Below are positions 25,478 to 35,629 of a stretch of DNA of 64,000 nucleotides, one piece after another. The number at the start of each line of letters is the position of its first letter. The stretch's first letter is position 1. Position numbers and translations under genes: made by a program. The stretch is from Cyclobacteriaceae bacterium (GTDB lineage: Bacteria; Bacteroidota; Bacteroidia; Cytophagales; Cyclobacteriaceae): positions 360,613 through 424,612 of the forward strand of contig JAEUUA010000023.1 in NCBI GenBank assembly GCA_016787755.1, in the 5' to 3' direction. Under the pieces are notes generated by a model. The model did not search any database. It had not been told where the DNA came from and saw only the letters and a list, made by a program, of their open reading frames with translations.

Positions 25478-28400
25478 GTGAAGGCGCATGATTTTCTCTC
25501 TATTTATCGCGCGGACAGCCTGGTGCAGACGCTGGCCGAGGGGATTCGTGTGTCCAATCATTCCAATATTCATATAAAAGGCCTTCATGGAAGTTTAGAT
25601 GCGGTCATCTTTGCCTCGGTAGTAAAAAGTGTACGTGCTTCGCATGTAGTTATTGCACAAGATAAAGAAGAGGCTTCCTATTTATTGAATGATCTTCAAA
25701 ATCTGTTGGGCGCAAAAGAAGTTCTCTTTTTTCCCATGTCTTACAGACGTCCGTACGAATATCAGGAGGTTGAGAATGCCAATATTCTGATGCGCTCGGA
25801 AGTGCTCAATCAAATCAGCAATCATCCTGACGGAAATGTAATCGTCACGTATCCTGAAGCCATCTTCGAAAAAGTAATTAACAAGAAGTCGCTGGCAACA
25901 AATACTCTACTTATTAATAAGGGAGAAGTTCTTGATTTAAACTTTCTGGAAGAGTTCCTCCATAGCTTTGATTTTGAAAAAACCGATTTTGTGTTTGAGG
26001 CCGGGCAGTTTGCCATCCGGGGTGGAATCATTGATGTATTCTCTTTTGCGCATGAGCTTCCATACCGGATTGAGCTTTCGGGCGATGAGGTGGATAGCAT
26101 TCGTAGTTTTGATCCGGGTTCGCAGCTTTCTGTAGATGTGTTAGACAAAATCAGTTTGATGCCGAATGTACAAACCCGGTTGATTCAGGAAGAGCGACAA
26201 TCTTTTTTTGATTTTATCTCCCCCTCTTCCCGCATCTGGATAAAAGATGCCGAACTCACAAAAGACATTGTTGATACGTGCTTCCAAAAAGCAACTGCCT
26301 CATTCGATCAAATTCTCCGCGAGAGCGGTCAAACAAAAGTGGTTTTAGAACCTGCCCAACTTTTCAATACAGCAGAAACACTTCTTACTAGTTTTAAAAG
26401 TTTGTCGTGCCTTGAGTTTGGTTCAAAATTCTACTTCGAAAATTCTGCTGTTTTTGAATTCCGCTCTTCTGCTCAACCTTCCTTCAATAAAAATTTTGAG
26501 TTGCTTGCTGCTGACTTATTAGAGCATCAAAGTCAGGGCTTTGGAAATTTCATTGCAGCAGAGCAGCCAAGACAAGTGGAACGCCTTCATGGAATCTTTG
26601 AAGAAATTCACCCTGAAATAAAATTTCAATCCCTTGAGTTTTCATTGTGGAAAGGATTTGTTGATCCCCTTGTAAAAGTAGTCTGCTATACGGATCACCA
26701 AATCTTTGAACGGTTTTATAAGTATCGCCAAAAGGAAAAGTTTTCAAAATCGAAAGCATTAACCTTTCGTGAATTGCAAACCCTGCAACCGGGAGATTTT
26801 GTTACCCACATTGATTATGGTATTGGCAAGTTCGCAGGCCTTGAGAAAAAAGTAGTTGATGGCAAGGAACAGGAAGCCATTCGCCTTGTCTTTCGTGATG
26901 ATGATTTGTTGACCGTTAGCATTCATGCCCTTCATAAAATTTCAAAATATTCAGGGAAAGATGGGTCTCCACCGGCTATCAGTAAGCTTGGAAGTGGTGA
27001 ATGGGAGAGCAAAAAAGCGAAAGCCAAGAAGAAAGTAAAAGACATTGCCAAAGAACTCATCAGTCTTTATGCAAAGCGAAAGGGTGCCCCCGGATATGCA
27101 TTCTCTGAAGATAGTTTCCTTCAAGCAGAATTAGAATCTTCTTTCATTTATGAAGACACACCCGATCAGGCGAAGGCCACGGAAGATGTAAAGCGCGACA
27201 TGCAAAAGCCTCATCCGATGGACCGATTAGTTTGTGGTGATGTTGGCTTTGGCAAAACAGAAGTGGCAATTCGTGCAGCCTTCAAAGCTGCAACCGAAGG
27301 CAAACAAGTGGCGGTATTGGTGCCCACCACTATTTTGGCGATGCAGCATTACCGAACGTTTTCTGAGCGCCTGGCCGATATGCCTGTAAAGATTGATTAT
27401 GTCTCGCGCTTTAAATCGACTGCTGAAATCAAAAAAATAATTGGTGATGTAAAAGATGGAACGATTAACATCATTATTGGTACGCACCGGGTGGTAAGCA
27501 AAGATGTTGAGTTTAAAGATTTAGGATTATTAATTATTGATGAAGAACAAAAGTTTGGAGTTAAGGTAAAAGACCGACTTAAAGAATTGAAAGTAAACGT
27601 GGACGTACTTACGCTGACGGCAACCCCAATTCCGCGCACGTTGCATTTTTCTTTAATGGGGGCTCGCGACCTAAGTATTATCAGCACACCCCCTCCCAAT
27701 CGCCAACCCGTAACGACCGAGCTTCACACGTTCGATGAAACAATCATTCGCGATGCGGTGAGTACTGAACTGCGAAGAGGAGGTCAGGTATTTTTTGTGC
27801 ACAATCGCATCAGCGATATTGATCAATTGGCTAACACCATTTATAAGTTGGTTCCAGATTCGCGCATAGGTGTTGCCCACGGTCAAATGGATGGCGACAA
27901 GCTGGAGAAGGCAATGGTAAAATTTATTGAAGGTGAATACGATGTGCTGGTTTCTACCAACATCATTGAATCGGGCCTGGATATACCAAACGCGAATACA
28001 ATTATTATTAACCAGGCTCACATGTTCGGGTTAAGTGATTTGCATCAAATGCGCGGCCGAGTAGGTCGATCGAACAAAAAAGCATTTTGTTATTTACTTA
28101 CCCCACCTAGTTCTGTTTTGTCTTCCGATTCCCGAAAGCGGTTGGCGGCCCTGGAAGAGTTTTCGGAATTAGGGGATGGATTCAAAGTGGCCATGCGCGA
28201 TCTTGATATTCGCGGAGCCGGAAATTTATTAGGTGCGGAACAAACCGGTTTTATTACTGATTTGGGGTTTGATACATATCACAAAATTTTGGATGATGCC
28301 ATTCAGGAATTGAAAGAGACTGACTTTAAAGAATTATTTGCTGAGGAGCTTTCCGCGAAAGCGAAATTGATTGTGCCCGATTGCAGTATAGAAACAGATT

Positions 28401-28858
28401 TGGAAATTTTAATTCCCGATACGTATGTTAATAATACCAGCGAGCGACTTCAGCTTTACGCCAGTCTCGATAATGTTAAAGACGAAGAGCGACTAATCGG
28501 TTTTAAAGAATCCATACGCGATCGTTTCGGACCTATACCAGAATCTGTTGAGCAATTAATAAACTCTGTTCGCTTGCGTTGGATGGGTGAATCCCTCGGG
28601 TTTGAAAAAATCTCTCTTAAGAATGAAAAGCTACGGGGTTATTTTCTTTCTGGCAACGATGAATATTTTAAATCAGAAACATTTGGAAAAATTTTAACCT
28701 TTGTTCAAACCAATAGCAAACGGTGTCGCATGAAGGATAGCATGGGTAAGCTAATCCTTACCATTGAAAATATTCCAACAGTGGATTCTGCAATCTCTTT
28801 GCTTGAACCGCTTTATCCATATACTATTAAGTCGCTTAACGAAATACCCTCCGTATAA
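25478..28858 (+). CDS. mfd: Transcription-repair coupling factor Mfd
   Basis: A 1126-aa Mfd with a GTG start at 25478. It removes stalled RNA polymerase at lesions and recruits UvrA. The N-terminal UvrB-like domains occupy ~1-330, the RNA-polymerase-interacting CarD/TRCF domain is at ~434-500 (LQPGDFVTHIDYGIGKF), and the translocase motor follows with Walker A GDVGFGKTE (~586), DEEQ box (~687), TATPIPRT, and motif VI region MRGRVGRS (~857). The C-terminal TRCF domain is at ~1000-1100. Length is typical. The 3' end overlaps the convergent small gene by 46 bp. uvrA lies 10 kb upstream on the same strand. Confidence 0.97.
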   Translation: MKAHDFLSIYRADSLVQTLAEGIRVSNHSNIHIKGLHGSLDAVIFASVVKSVRASHVVIAQDKEEASYLLNDLQNLLGAKEVLFFPMSYRRPYEYQEVENANILMRSEVLNQISNHPDGNVIVTYPEAIFEKVINKKSLATNTLLINKGEVLDLNFLEEFLHSFDFEKTDFVFEAGQFAIRGGIIDVFSFAHELPYRIELSGDEVDSIRSFDPGSQLSVDVLDKISLMPNVQTRLIQEERQSFFDFISPSSRIWIKDAELTKDIVDTCFQKATASFDQILRESGQTKVVLEPAQLFNTAETLLTSFKSLSCLEFGSKFYFENSAVFEFRSSAQPSFNKNFELLAADLLEHQSQGFGNFIAAEQPRQVERLHGIFEEIHPEIKFQSLEFSLWKGFVDPLVKVVCYTDHQIFERFYKYRQKEKFSKSKALTFRELQTLQPGDFVTHIDYGIGKFAGLEKKVVDGKEQEAIRLVFRDDDLLTVSIHALHKISKYSGKDGSPPAISKLGSGEWESKKAKAKKKVKDIAKELISLYAKRKGAPGYAFSEDSFLQAELESSFIYEDTPDQAKATEDVKRDMQKPHPMDRLVCGDVGFGKTEVAIRAAFKAATEGKQVAVLVPTTILAMQHYRTFSERLADMPVKIDYVSRFKSTAEIKKIIGDVKDGTINIIIGTHRVVSKDVEFKDLGLLIIDEEQKFGVKVKDRLKELKVNVDVLTLTATPIPRTLHFSLMGARDLSIISTPPPNRQPVTTELHTFDETIIRDAVSTELRRGGQVFFVHNRISDIDQLANTIYKLVPDSRIGVAHGQMDGDKLEKAMVKFIEGEYDVLVSTNIIESGLDIPNANTIIINQAHMFGLSDLHQMRGRVGRSNKKAFCYLLTPPSSVLSSDSRKRLAALEEFSELGDGFKVAMRDLDIRGAGNLLGAEQTGFITDLGFDTYHKILDDAIQELKETDFKELFAEELSAKAKLIVPDCSIETDLEILIPDTYVNNTSERLQLYASLDNVKDEERLIGFKESIRDRFGPIPESVEQLINSVRLRWMGESLGFEKISLKNEKLRGYFLSGNDEYFKSETFGKILTFVQTNSKRCRMKDSMGKLILTIENIPTVDSAISLLEPLYPYTIKSLNEIPSV

Positions 28859-29070
28859 AAATCTAACTCTTCAAGCCGTTTAAAAGCGTTTACTGCCAAT
28901 ACCTTTTTTAATATTTTTGAGTAATGAACTTCGATGAAGAAATCTCCACAATGATAAAGATGATACTTCAGGGTTGGCGTTTCGTGCGAAATAAGGTAGT
29001 CTGAAAAATATACGATCATGTCGCATTTCCTCTCAAAGGTAGATGTTTTAAAGTCTCGGATAGAAACCAT
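28813..29070 (-). CDS. Small conserved-looking protein overlapping the mfd 3' end
   Basis: An 85-aa cytoplasmic protein (MVSIRDFKTSTFERKCDMIVYFSDYLIS, followed by YHLYHCGDFFIEVHYSKILKKV). Its last 15 codons lie antisense within mfd. The hydrophobic pattern and aromatic content look like a folded small protein and I have seen similar ~70-85 aa proteins in the Cytophagales, but no function is known to me. The ATG lies 270 bp upstream, divergently, from gldJ. Confidence 0.55.
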   Translation of the reverse strand: MVSIRDFKTSTFERKCDMIVYFSDYLISHETPTLKYHLYHCGDFFIEVHYSKILKKVLAVNAFKRLEELDFYTEGISLSDLIVYG

Positions 29071-29339
29071 AAGTCTTAAGTATTTAGCTCATCACTTATG
29101 AAAATTGTATGCCAACGCAGAAACAACCAAAAATTAAGCGATTTCTTCAAAATTTGATAACCTATGGCGGAACGTGATTCCCATTTTGGATTTGAATACT
29201 AATGCCTTACCTGCATCGTTAAGCAATCGATTTCTGCTTACTACCTCTATTAAGGATTTAGCAAAAAAACGCTACCCTTTGGAAAACATTGATTTATCTA
29301 TTTATATTAGCGGTTACTTTTATGTATAAACAAAAGCAA
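29071..29339. other. 269-bp gap upstream of gldJ
   Basis: AT-rich, with no open frame of note. TACCCTTTG at 29273-29281 is close to the TAnnTTTG -7 consensus (one extra base) and may promote gldJ. I see no RNA gene or repeat here. Confidence 0.35.
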
Positions 29340-30638
29340 ATGAAGTATTTCAAGTCACTCCTGTTCTTAGTTGCGCTGTCCATGCTGGTCTCATCTTGTT
29401 TTCTCCGGCAAGGGGGCAAACCAACTGCTCAAAACCCTGGTCAGCTTAGTACTGCTACGGGTTTAAAGTACACCCGCGATGCCGCGGAGGGTTTTGCTGT
29501 TAACGAATACCGTTCGCAGCCTGATGCCCCAAATATGGTGTTTATTGAGGGTGGCCGTACCGTTTTAGGTTCATTTGAAGAGGATATTATGTCCTATAGA
29601 GACAACGTGGAGCGTACTGTTTCCGTGGCTTCTTTTTATATGGACGAAACTGAAATTGCTAACATTCACTGGTTAGAATACTTATACTATCTATCCGTAG
29701 ATTCAACCAAAATTGATGGTGGAAAAGCCTATTCTGCCGCTCTACCTGATACCATGGTTTGGCGTTCAAATCTTGCTTTTAACGATCCTTACGTAGATCA
29801 TTATTTAAGATATCCTGGTTTCCGTTATTTCCCGGTGGTAGGCGTTAAGTGGAAACAGGCAAATGAATATTCTAAGTGGAGAACCGCCAAAGTAAATGGC
29901 GACTTGGCTGAAAAGGCTGGTATTGTTGCTCCTGAGTCAGGCGCAGGCCGTATTCCTTTGGAATCAGGGGTTGTTATTCCTGCGTACCGCTTGCCCACTG
30001 AAGCTGAATGGGAATATGCTGCACAAGCACTTATCGGAACTCAGTGGTTGGATGAAATGCAAAATTTCAACCGCATTTATCCTTGGGATGGTCATGCGTT
30101 GCGCAATCCTTATGGAAAGCAGATGGGTTCTTTCCTTGCTAACTTCAAGAGAGGCCGTGGTGACTATGCCGGTATTGCCGGAAGGTTGAATGATGGAGCG
30201 TTGATCACAACCTATATCTATGAATTTCCCCCTAATGACTACGGCTTGTACAACATGGCCGGAAATGTGAGTGAGTGGGTAATGGATGTGTATCGTCCCC
30301 TTTCACATCAGGATTTTGATGACCTTAACCCGATTCGTAGAGATGACTTTATTGATAGTCATAGTGAATACAGGAACCGTTATACTAAAGTTGAAAAGGA
30401 CTCTACTGTAACTATGCCTGATGGCACAACAAAAAATATTAAGTCATATGATTATGTGAAGAATCCTCAAGGCTTTATCTCATTGATCTCTGATAAAGTA
30501 CGCGTTTACAAAGGCGGTTCTTGGAAAGATGTTGCTTATTGGATGTCCCCAGGAACTCGCAGATTCTTAGACGAAGATTCAGCTACAGCAACCATTGGTT
30601 TCCGTTGCGCTATGATTCGTGCCGGATCAAACTACTAA
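29340..30638 (+). CDS. gldJ: Gliding motility lipoprotein GldJ
   Basis: I choose the ATG at 29340, giving 432 aa with a signal and lipobox LVSSC; two upstream in-frame starts would bury the signal. The protein is of the FGE-sulfatase-like fold used by GldJ and GldK: it opens with TATGLKY, then MVFIEGGRTVLGSFEED, SFYMDETEIANIHWLEYLYYL, YRLPTEAEWEYAA, and ends with KGGSWKDVAYWMSPGTRRFLDEDSATATIGFRC. The block order and the STATG start fit GldJ rather than GldK. GldJ is needed for gliding and for stability of other Gld proteins in the type IX apparatus. A terminator follows directly. Confidence 0.87.
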   Translation: MKYFKSLLFLVALSMLVSSCFLRQGGKPTAQNPGQLSTATGLKYTRDAAEGFAVNEYRSQPDAPNMVFIEGGRTVLGSFEEDIMSYRDNVERTVSVASFYMDETEIANIHWLEYLYYLSVDSTKIDGGKAYSAALPDTMVWRSNLAFNDPYVDHYLRYPGFRYFPVVGVKWKQANEYSKWRTAKVNGDLAEKAGIVAPESGAGRIPLESGVVIPAYRLPTEAEWEYAAQALIGTQWLDEMQNFNRIYPWDGHALRNPYGKQMGSFLANFKRGRGDYAGIAGRLNDGALITTYIYEFPPNDYGLYNMAGNVSEWVMDVYRPLSHQDFDDLNPIRRDDFIDSHSEYRNRYTKVEKDSTVTMPDGTTKNIKSYDYVKNPQGFISLISDKVRVYKGGSWKDVAYWMSPGTRRFLDEDSATATIGFRCAMIRAGSNY

Positions 30639-30660
30639 GAAATAGTTAATAGAAATTCTT

Positions 30661-30692
30661 AAAACCCTGACTTTTGAAGTCAGGGTTTTTTT
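30661..30692. terminator. Bidirectional terminator between gldJ and the ComF-type gene
   Basis: A 13-bp stem AAAACCCTGACTT/AAGTCAGGGTTTT around a 3-nt loop is followed by T on the plus strand. The A run on the other side can serve the convergent gene that ends at 30691. Confidence 0.8.
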
Positions 30693-31419
30693 ATTGCGCC
30701 TCCGCCAGGCACGCCATACTTAACTCGTTGCATCCCCCATCTATCAAGTGTTTACCGCATGCTTCCAGAGTAGCTCCGGTGGTAATGACATCATCCACTA
30801 ATAAGATTCGTGCTCCTTTTATTTTCTCCGCCTGGCGAATATTAAACACATCCTTAACATTATCCCACCGCTCTACTCTTGATTTTCTTGTTTGCGTACT
30901 GGTGCTAACTTTTCGGGTGCTGATGGATTCATCCCATGGGATATCAAGTGTGTTGCTTAACCCTTCCGCAAAACAAGCACTTTGATTATAACCTCGTCTT
31001 CTCCTCCTGCTTTCATGCAAGGGTACGGGAATGATAAGATCAAATTTGTTTACAAACCCTGCCTCCAATAATTCCTTACCATAGATTTTCCCCAATCGAA
31101 CTCCAATTTCAGGGTGATTGCCATACTTTAATTGATGAAGCAGATGTTGCACGATTCCCGTTTTCCTGAACTTTAAAAAGGCCATTACATGCTGTACAGG
31201 AAGACGACCCATCATTCTGAGTTGAATAGGATTTTCGCTATCCAGATGATCTCCGGTTTTTGGTAAGTCCCGAATACACCGGGTACACAATATTTCCTCG
31301 CCTTTATATAATGCCAATGAACAGCCCAAACAGTAGTTCGGGTAGAATAATGAAAGAAAGTCCCGACCCAGGTCTAAGGCTGTATCAAGTACATTTGATT
31401 TAATCCGAATTGACCTCAT
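30691..31419 (-). CDS. ComF family phosphoribosyltransferase-like protein
   Basis: A 242-aa protein with the ComF architecture: an N-terminal double zinc knuckle (Cys30, Cys33, Cys45, Cys48) and a C-terminal PRTase domain with IPVPLHESRRRRRGYNQS and the PRPP loop LLVDDVITTGATLE. ComF proteins help natural DNA uptake by acting on incoming single-stranded DNA in the cytoplasm; competence in this organism is not shown by other genes here. The ATG lies 24 bp from the divergent AhpD-like gene's ATG. Confidence 0.88.
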   Translation of the reverse strand: MRSIRIKSNVLDTALDLGRDFLSLFYPNYCLGCSLALYKGEEILCTRCIRDLPKTGDHLDSENPIQLRMMGRLPVQHVMAFLKFRKTGIVQHLLHQLKYGNHPEIGVRLGKIYGKELLEAGFVNKFDLIIPVPLHESRRRRRGYNQSACFAEGLSNTLDIPWDESISTRKVSTSTQTRKSRVERWDNVKDVFNIRQAEKIKGARILLVDDVITTGATLEACGKHLIDGGCNELSMACLAEAQ

Positions 31420-31442
31420 CTTTGAGGAAATTAATAGTAGTT

Positions 31443-31784
31443 ATGAACCTCGTAGAGCAATTTAATGATTACCGCGGCAAGATGAATGAGAAAATTCTGG
31501 AGGCCGATAACCTAATCATCAAACGAATTTTTAATTTAGACACTAACGCCTACCAAGCCGGTGCATTGGATGTTAAATCAAAGGAACTAATTGGGCTTAC
31601 CTGTTCATTGGTTTTGCGCTGCGATGATTGTGTCAAATATCATTTGGGGAAATGCCGCGATGTTGGTTTCTCAACAGCCGAAGTGCATGAAGCAATGGGC
31701 GTTGCGACCCTGGTGGGGGGTACTATTGTTATCCCGCATCTTCGCAGAGCATTTGAATATTGGGAAGAACTGGCAAAATTGTAA
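31443..31784 (+). CDS. Carboxymuconolactone decarboxylase/AhpD family protein
   Basis: The ATG at 31443 gives 113 aa; an upstream in-frame ATG at 31410 overlaps the divergent gene. The AhpD-core motif is present as Cys60-x2-Cys63-x3-His67 (RCDDCVKYH), with the helical AGALDVKSKELIGL before it and VGGTIVIPHLRRA after. AhpD-type proteins are small thiol peroxidase partners or decarboxylase-like enzymes; the intact CxxC-x3-H supports redox activity. The next gene starts three bases after its stop. Confidence 0.85.
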   Translation: MNLVEQFNDYRGKMNEKILEADNLIIKRIFNLDTNAYQAGALDVKSKELIGLTCSLVLRCDDCVKYHLGKCRDVGFSTAEVHEAMGVATLVGGTIVIPHLRRAFEYWEELAKL

Positions 31785-31787
31785 GGC

Positions 31788-32168
31788 ATGTTTAAACGTG
31801 ATTTAGATCTTGAGCGCAAGTGGCAAGCGTTGTTGGGAGAATTAGAAAGGCTTCTTGAAAAAAAACCTAAAGATCTTAATGGAGTCCTTTACATAATCGG
31901 GGTACAGGAACTTGGAAAAGGAGCAAAAGTCTTTTCAAAAGAAGAGAAACAAGATCTTCTTCACATTGCTATCTGTAAAGTATTAAGCATTGCGGGCTAT
32001 TATGAACTGGAAGGCCTTGATGCCGATGGCTGGCCACATTGGAAATTGATAAAAAAACTCCCGCATTTCGATTTACTGGAACAGGAGAAGCTTTTGAAAA
32101 TGCATGTGCTGGAGTATTTTGAAAAAGAGTACGCATGGTTTTTTCCAGATTCAAAAATCCCGTTATAA
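31788..32168 (+). CDS. Conserved hypothetical cytoplasmic protein
   Basis: A 126-aa helical protein without signal or membrane segment (LNGVLYIIGVQELGKG, DLLHIAICKVLSIAGYYE). I recognise it only as a Cytophagales-type small protein of unknown function. It follows the AhpD-like gene by 3 bp, so they form an operon and may act on the same process. Confidence 0.68.
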   Translation: MFKRDLDLERKWQALLGELERLLEKKPKDLNGVLYIIGVQELGKGAKVFSKEEKQDLLHIAICKVLSIAGYYELEGLDADGWPHWKLIKKLPHFDLLEQEKLLKMHVLEYFEKEYAWFFPDSKIPL

Positions 32169-32248
32169 GCGGTTTGTCTTAAGGCTTTACCAACGTTATC
32201 TTAGTCGATTAAAAACTATCTTTAAGATAAGTTCGTTTCAACAGAAGC

Positions 32249-35200
32249 ATGGCTGAAGGAATCAAGCAAATCGATGATAAAATTAACTCCTTTACAAAGA
32301 GGTATTATCTCAATTTATTAATTCGTGGCACCATCCTATCGCTCTCAATTTTACTCGCTTATTTTCTGATTGCCTCCCTCATCGAATACAACTTGTGGTT
32401 GGGCAAAACAGGACGCTTTTTAATTTTCTCTTCTTTTCTTTTAGTAGTCGGTTTCTCAATCCTTCGTTTTTTACGAGAGCCCATAATCTGGTTGATTTAT
32501 AAAAAAGGATTGCGAAAAGAAGAAAGTGCCCAGTTAATCGGTCGGTTTTTTCCCAATGTTTCTGATAAGCTACTTAATCTGATTCAACTCGCTTCAATTC
32601 AAAATCGGAGTGCATTGGTTGATGCCGGTATTGCGCAGCGAACTTTATCCATGCGCGACATTCACTTTGAAGATGCCATCGATCTAAAAGAGAATAAAAA
32701 ATATGCTAAGTATTTAGTCATCCCATTTTTACTAATCCTTGGGTTGATGATTATTAATCAGGGAATTTTTACCCAAAGTGCTAAACGAATTGTACAATTC
32801 AACCAGGAATTTACTCCTCAGGCACCGTTTCAATTTGTAATTGAAGAACCCGCCTTATTTGCCTTCTTTAATGAAGACTTTACCTTGCGGGTAAAGCTTG
32901 AAGGCACAGCATTGCCAGATGCTGTTTATATAGTTTCGGATGGAGGCCAACGATGGAAAATGGAAAGTGCGGGAATTGGTTTATTTGCTTACACCTTTGA
33001 AAATATTCAGAATGAAATTGATTTTCAGTTCGAGGGTTCCGGGTTTTTTTCAGACGTTCATAAGATTCACCTTATAAGCAGACCTGAACTAACTCAACTA
33101 AAAGTAACACTGGATTATCCTGGCTATTTAGGATTGAAAGCACAGGACCTAAACAATGCTGGTAACCTTGAAATACCTGAGGGCACAAAAGTAACGTGGA
33201 AAATAGGGGCCAACCACGCGCAAAGGGCTATCATGTTATTCTCCTCACAAGAGAGCCCAAATAACATGCAACTTATTGATAAAGAGTCATTTACATTTAG
33301 TAAAGGGTTTAAAAATCCTGATGATTATTCTATTGTTTTAGAGAACGATCAAAGCAAGAATAAAGACCGCATTAATTATTCAATTCGCATCATTAAGGAT
33401 CAATATCCTCAGGTAGTCGTTGACAATCTTCAGGATACTGTACTCTTTAAATCGATCATGTTAGGTGGATCGGTAAGTGATGATTACGGGGTTACGGCAC
33501 TGTCATTGAATTATCACATTGTAAAAGGGGCTAAAGAACTCCCAACCAGAAATAAATCAATTGCTATTGCATCCCGGCAGCAACAACAAAATTTCTTTTA
33601 TCAATGGCGTATAGATTCACTTGGTTTAGAACCTGGCGATAAACTTTTCTATCACCTTCAGGTGTGGGATAATGATGGCGTGAATGGAAGAAAATCTTCG
33701 CGCAGTGCTAATTATATTTTTTCCCTTCCAAGTGAAGAAGAAATTAAAGTCGAAATTTCTAAATCGCAGCGCGCTACTGAAAAGAACGTTGATCAAAGTT
33801 TGAAGAAAGCAAAGGATCTAAAACAATCTATTGATGAGGCTCAGGAAAAATTAAGAGGGAAACAAAATCTGGATTGGCAGGACAAAAAGATGTTGGAAGA
33901 TTTAATCAAGCAAAAAGAAAAGTTGGATGAAACCATCAACACAATGCAAAAAGAAAATGCGTTGCTTGAAAAAAAGAAGGAAAGCTTTTCAGAGGAAAGC
34001 CAGCGAATAAAAGAAAAGTCGGATCAAATTCAAAAATTGATGGACGAACTTTTGGATGAAGAAACCAAAAAGCTTTTCAGGGAATTAGAAAAGATGCTAC
34101 AGGAAAATGCGGATGTCAATCAGATCCAAAAAATGCTGGATAAGATGGATCGCAAAGAAATCAATTTGGAAAAAGAACTAGAACGCACCCTCGAGTTATT
34201 CAAGCAACTACAATATGACTACAAACTAGAGCAAGCCATCGAATCCCTAAAGGAACAAACTGAGAATCAGGAAAAACTTTTAGAAAAAACCGAAGAGCTG
34301 GTAGGGGATAAGAAGGAGAGCAAAGAGAAAGGAAAGAACGATCAGTCAATTGCTGGTGAAAAAGAAAACAGTAAAGACGAAAAATCAAGCCCCGAAGGAT
34401 TAGCCAAGGAGCAAGAGGAATTAAAAAATGAATTCGACCAGTTCAAAGAGCAGCTGGAGGAACTGGATAAATTAGGTGAGGAGCTTGATAAATCCTCAGA
34501 AACTCCTGACAAGGAGGATCAGGGTGAAGTGGAAGAATCTCAAAAGGAAAGTAAGGAGTCACTGGAAAAAGGTGAACCAAAGAAGGCAGCTCAACAGCAA
34601 AAAAAGGCTGTCTCAAAAATGAAGGAGATGCAAAAGGCCATGGAGGGAATGCAGAGTTCCATGGAAATGGAAATTGATCAGGCCAATCTTGAAAGTCTGC
34701 GCCAAATCATCCATGGATTGATAAAGCTTTCATACGATCAGGAAAATTTAATTAAGGAATTTGGTCCTATTCAGCAAACAGATCCCAAGTATGTTCAGCT
34801 TTCGCAGAATCAGTTAAAGATTAAAGATGACTCTAAAGTATTGGAAGACAGCTTGTTATCTCTTTCCAAGAAGGATGCATTCATGGGATCCATTGTTACC
34901 CGTGAGATTGGCGAACTCAATGATCATTTAGATAAATCTGTGTTCAACATTAAGGAAAGAAGAAAACCTAATGCAAGCACAGAAATGCAATTGTCGATGA
35001 CTAGTATTAACAATCTGGCTTTGATGTTGAATGATCATTTTGAAATGATGATGAATATGATGGCCAACGCTAAGCCCGGAAAAGGGAAGGATAAGAAGTC
35101 AGGAGGTCAAAGCTTGGGAAAGATTCAAGAACAGTTGAATAAGCAAATGGAAGAAATAAAGAATGGGGGCAATAAAAGTGGTCGCCAGCTTTCTGAAGAA

Positions 35201-35620
35201 TTTGCAAAGATGGCTGCAGAACAAGAGCGGATTAGAAGGGCGCTTCAGGAAATGCAGGAGAAAATGAAGCAAGAGGGGGGTAAGATTCCAGGTGGTGATT
35301 TACCTGGCAAAATGGAACAAACCGAAATGGATTTAGTTAATAAACAGATAACGGAACAAACCATTCAACGACAAAAGGAAATCCTTACAAGATTATTGGA
35401 GGCTGAGAAGTCAATGCGAGAGCAAGATCAGGACGAAGAACGTAAAGGGGAGACAGCAAAGGACTACACAAACGAAATACCCCGGGCATTTGAGGAATAT
35501 TTAAGATTAAAAGAAAAAGAGGTAGAATTGCTGAAAACCGTGCCGCCCAAACTATTTCCGTATTATAAGCAGGAGGTTGGTGAATACTTTAAACGAATTA
35601 AAACCCAAGAACTAAACTGA
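32249..35620 (+). CDS. Large DUF4175-type membrane-anchored coiled-coil protein
   Basis: A 1123-aa protein with two or three hydrophobic helices near the N-terminus (~24-75 and ~152-170), a beta-rich periplasmic-looking region (~180-500), and a very long Glu/Lys/Gln-rich coiled coil (~500-1110). The layout and the motif RFFPNVSDKLLNLIQLA near residue 95 match what I know as DUF4175 proteins of Bacteroidota; no function is established to me. It heads a plus-strand run with the RsbW-like ATPase, ybeY and mnmG, with 9 bp or less between genes. TATCTTTA ~35 bp upstream of the ATG may be part of its promoter. Confidence 0.78.
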   Translation: MAEGIKQIDDKINSFTKRYYLNLLIRGTILSLSILLAYFLIASLIEYNLWLGKTGRFLIFSSFLLVVGFSILRFLREPIIWLIYKKGLRKEESAQLIGRFFPNVSDKLLNLIQLASIQNRSALVDAGIAQRTLSMRDIHFEDAIDLKENKKYAKYLVIPFLLILGLMIINQGIFTQSAKRIVQFNQEFTPQAPFQFVIEEPALFAFFNEDFTLRVKLEGTALPDAVYIVSDGGQRWKMESAGIGLFAYTFENIQNEIDFQFEGSGFFSDVHKIHLISRPELTQLKVTLDYPGYLGLKAQDLNNAGNLEIPEGTKVTWKIGANHAQRAIMLFSSQESPNNMQLIDKESFTFSKGFKNPDDYSIVLENDQSKNKDRINYSIRIIKDQYPQVVVDNLQDTVLFKSIMLGGSVSDDYGVTALSLNYHIVKGAKELPTRNKSIAIASRQQQQNFFYQWRIDSLGLEPGDKLFYHLQVWDNDGVNGRKSSRSANYIFSLPSEEEIKVEISKSQRATEKNVDQSLKKAKDLKQSIDEAQEKLRGKQNLDWQDKKMLEDLIKQKEKLDETINTMQKENALLEKKKESFSEESQRIKEKSDQIQKLMDELLDEETKKLFRELEKMLQENADVNQIQKMLDKMDRKEINLEKELERTLELFKQLQYDYKLEQAIESLKEQTENQEKLLEKTEELVGDKKESKEKGKNDQSIAGEKENSKDEKSSPEGLAKEQEELKNEFDQFKEQLEELDKLGEELDKSSETPDKEDQGEVEESQKESKESLEKGEPKKAAQQQKKAVSKMKEMQKAMEGMQSSMEMEIDQANLESLRQIIHGLIKLSYDQENLIKEFGPIQQTDPKYVQLSQNQLKIKDDSKVLEDSLLSLSKKDAFMGSIVTREIGELNDHLDKSVFNIKERRKPNASTEMQLSMTSINNLALMLNDHFEMMMNMMANAKPGKGKDKKSGGQSLGKIQEQLNKQMEEIKNGGNKSGRQLSEEFAKMAAEQERIRRALQEMQEKMKQEGGKIPGGDLPGKMEQTEMDLVNKQITEQTIQRQKEILTRLLEAEKSMREQDQDEERKGETAKDYTNEIPRAFEEYLRLKEKEVELLKTVPPKLFPYYKQEVGEYFKRIKTQELN

Positions 35621-35629
35621 GTAGTGGGC

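Noticed and set aside
30674..30985. 103-aa plus-strand frame antisense to the ComF-type gene
   Set aside because: It starts inside the terminator and opposes a well-supported gene with zinc-knuckle and PRPP motifs.
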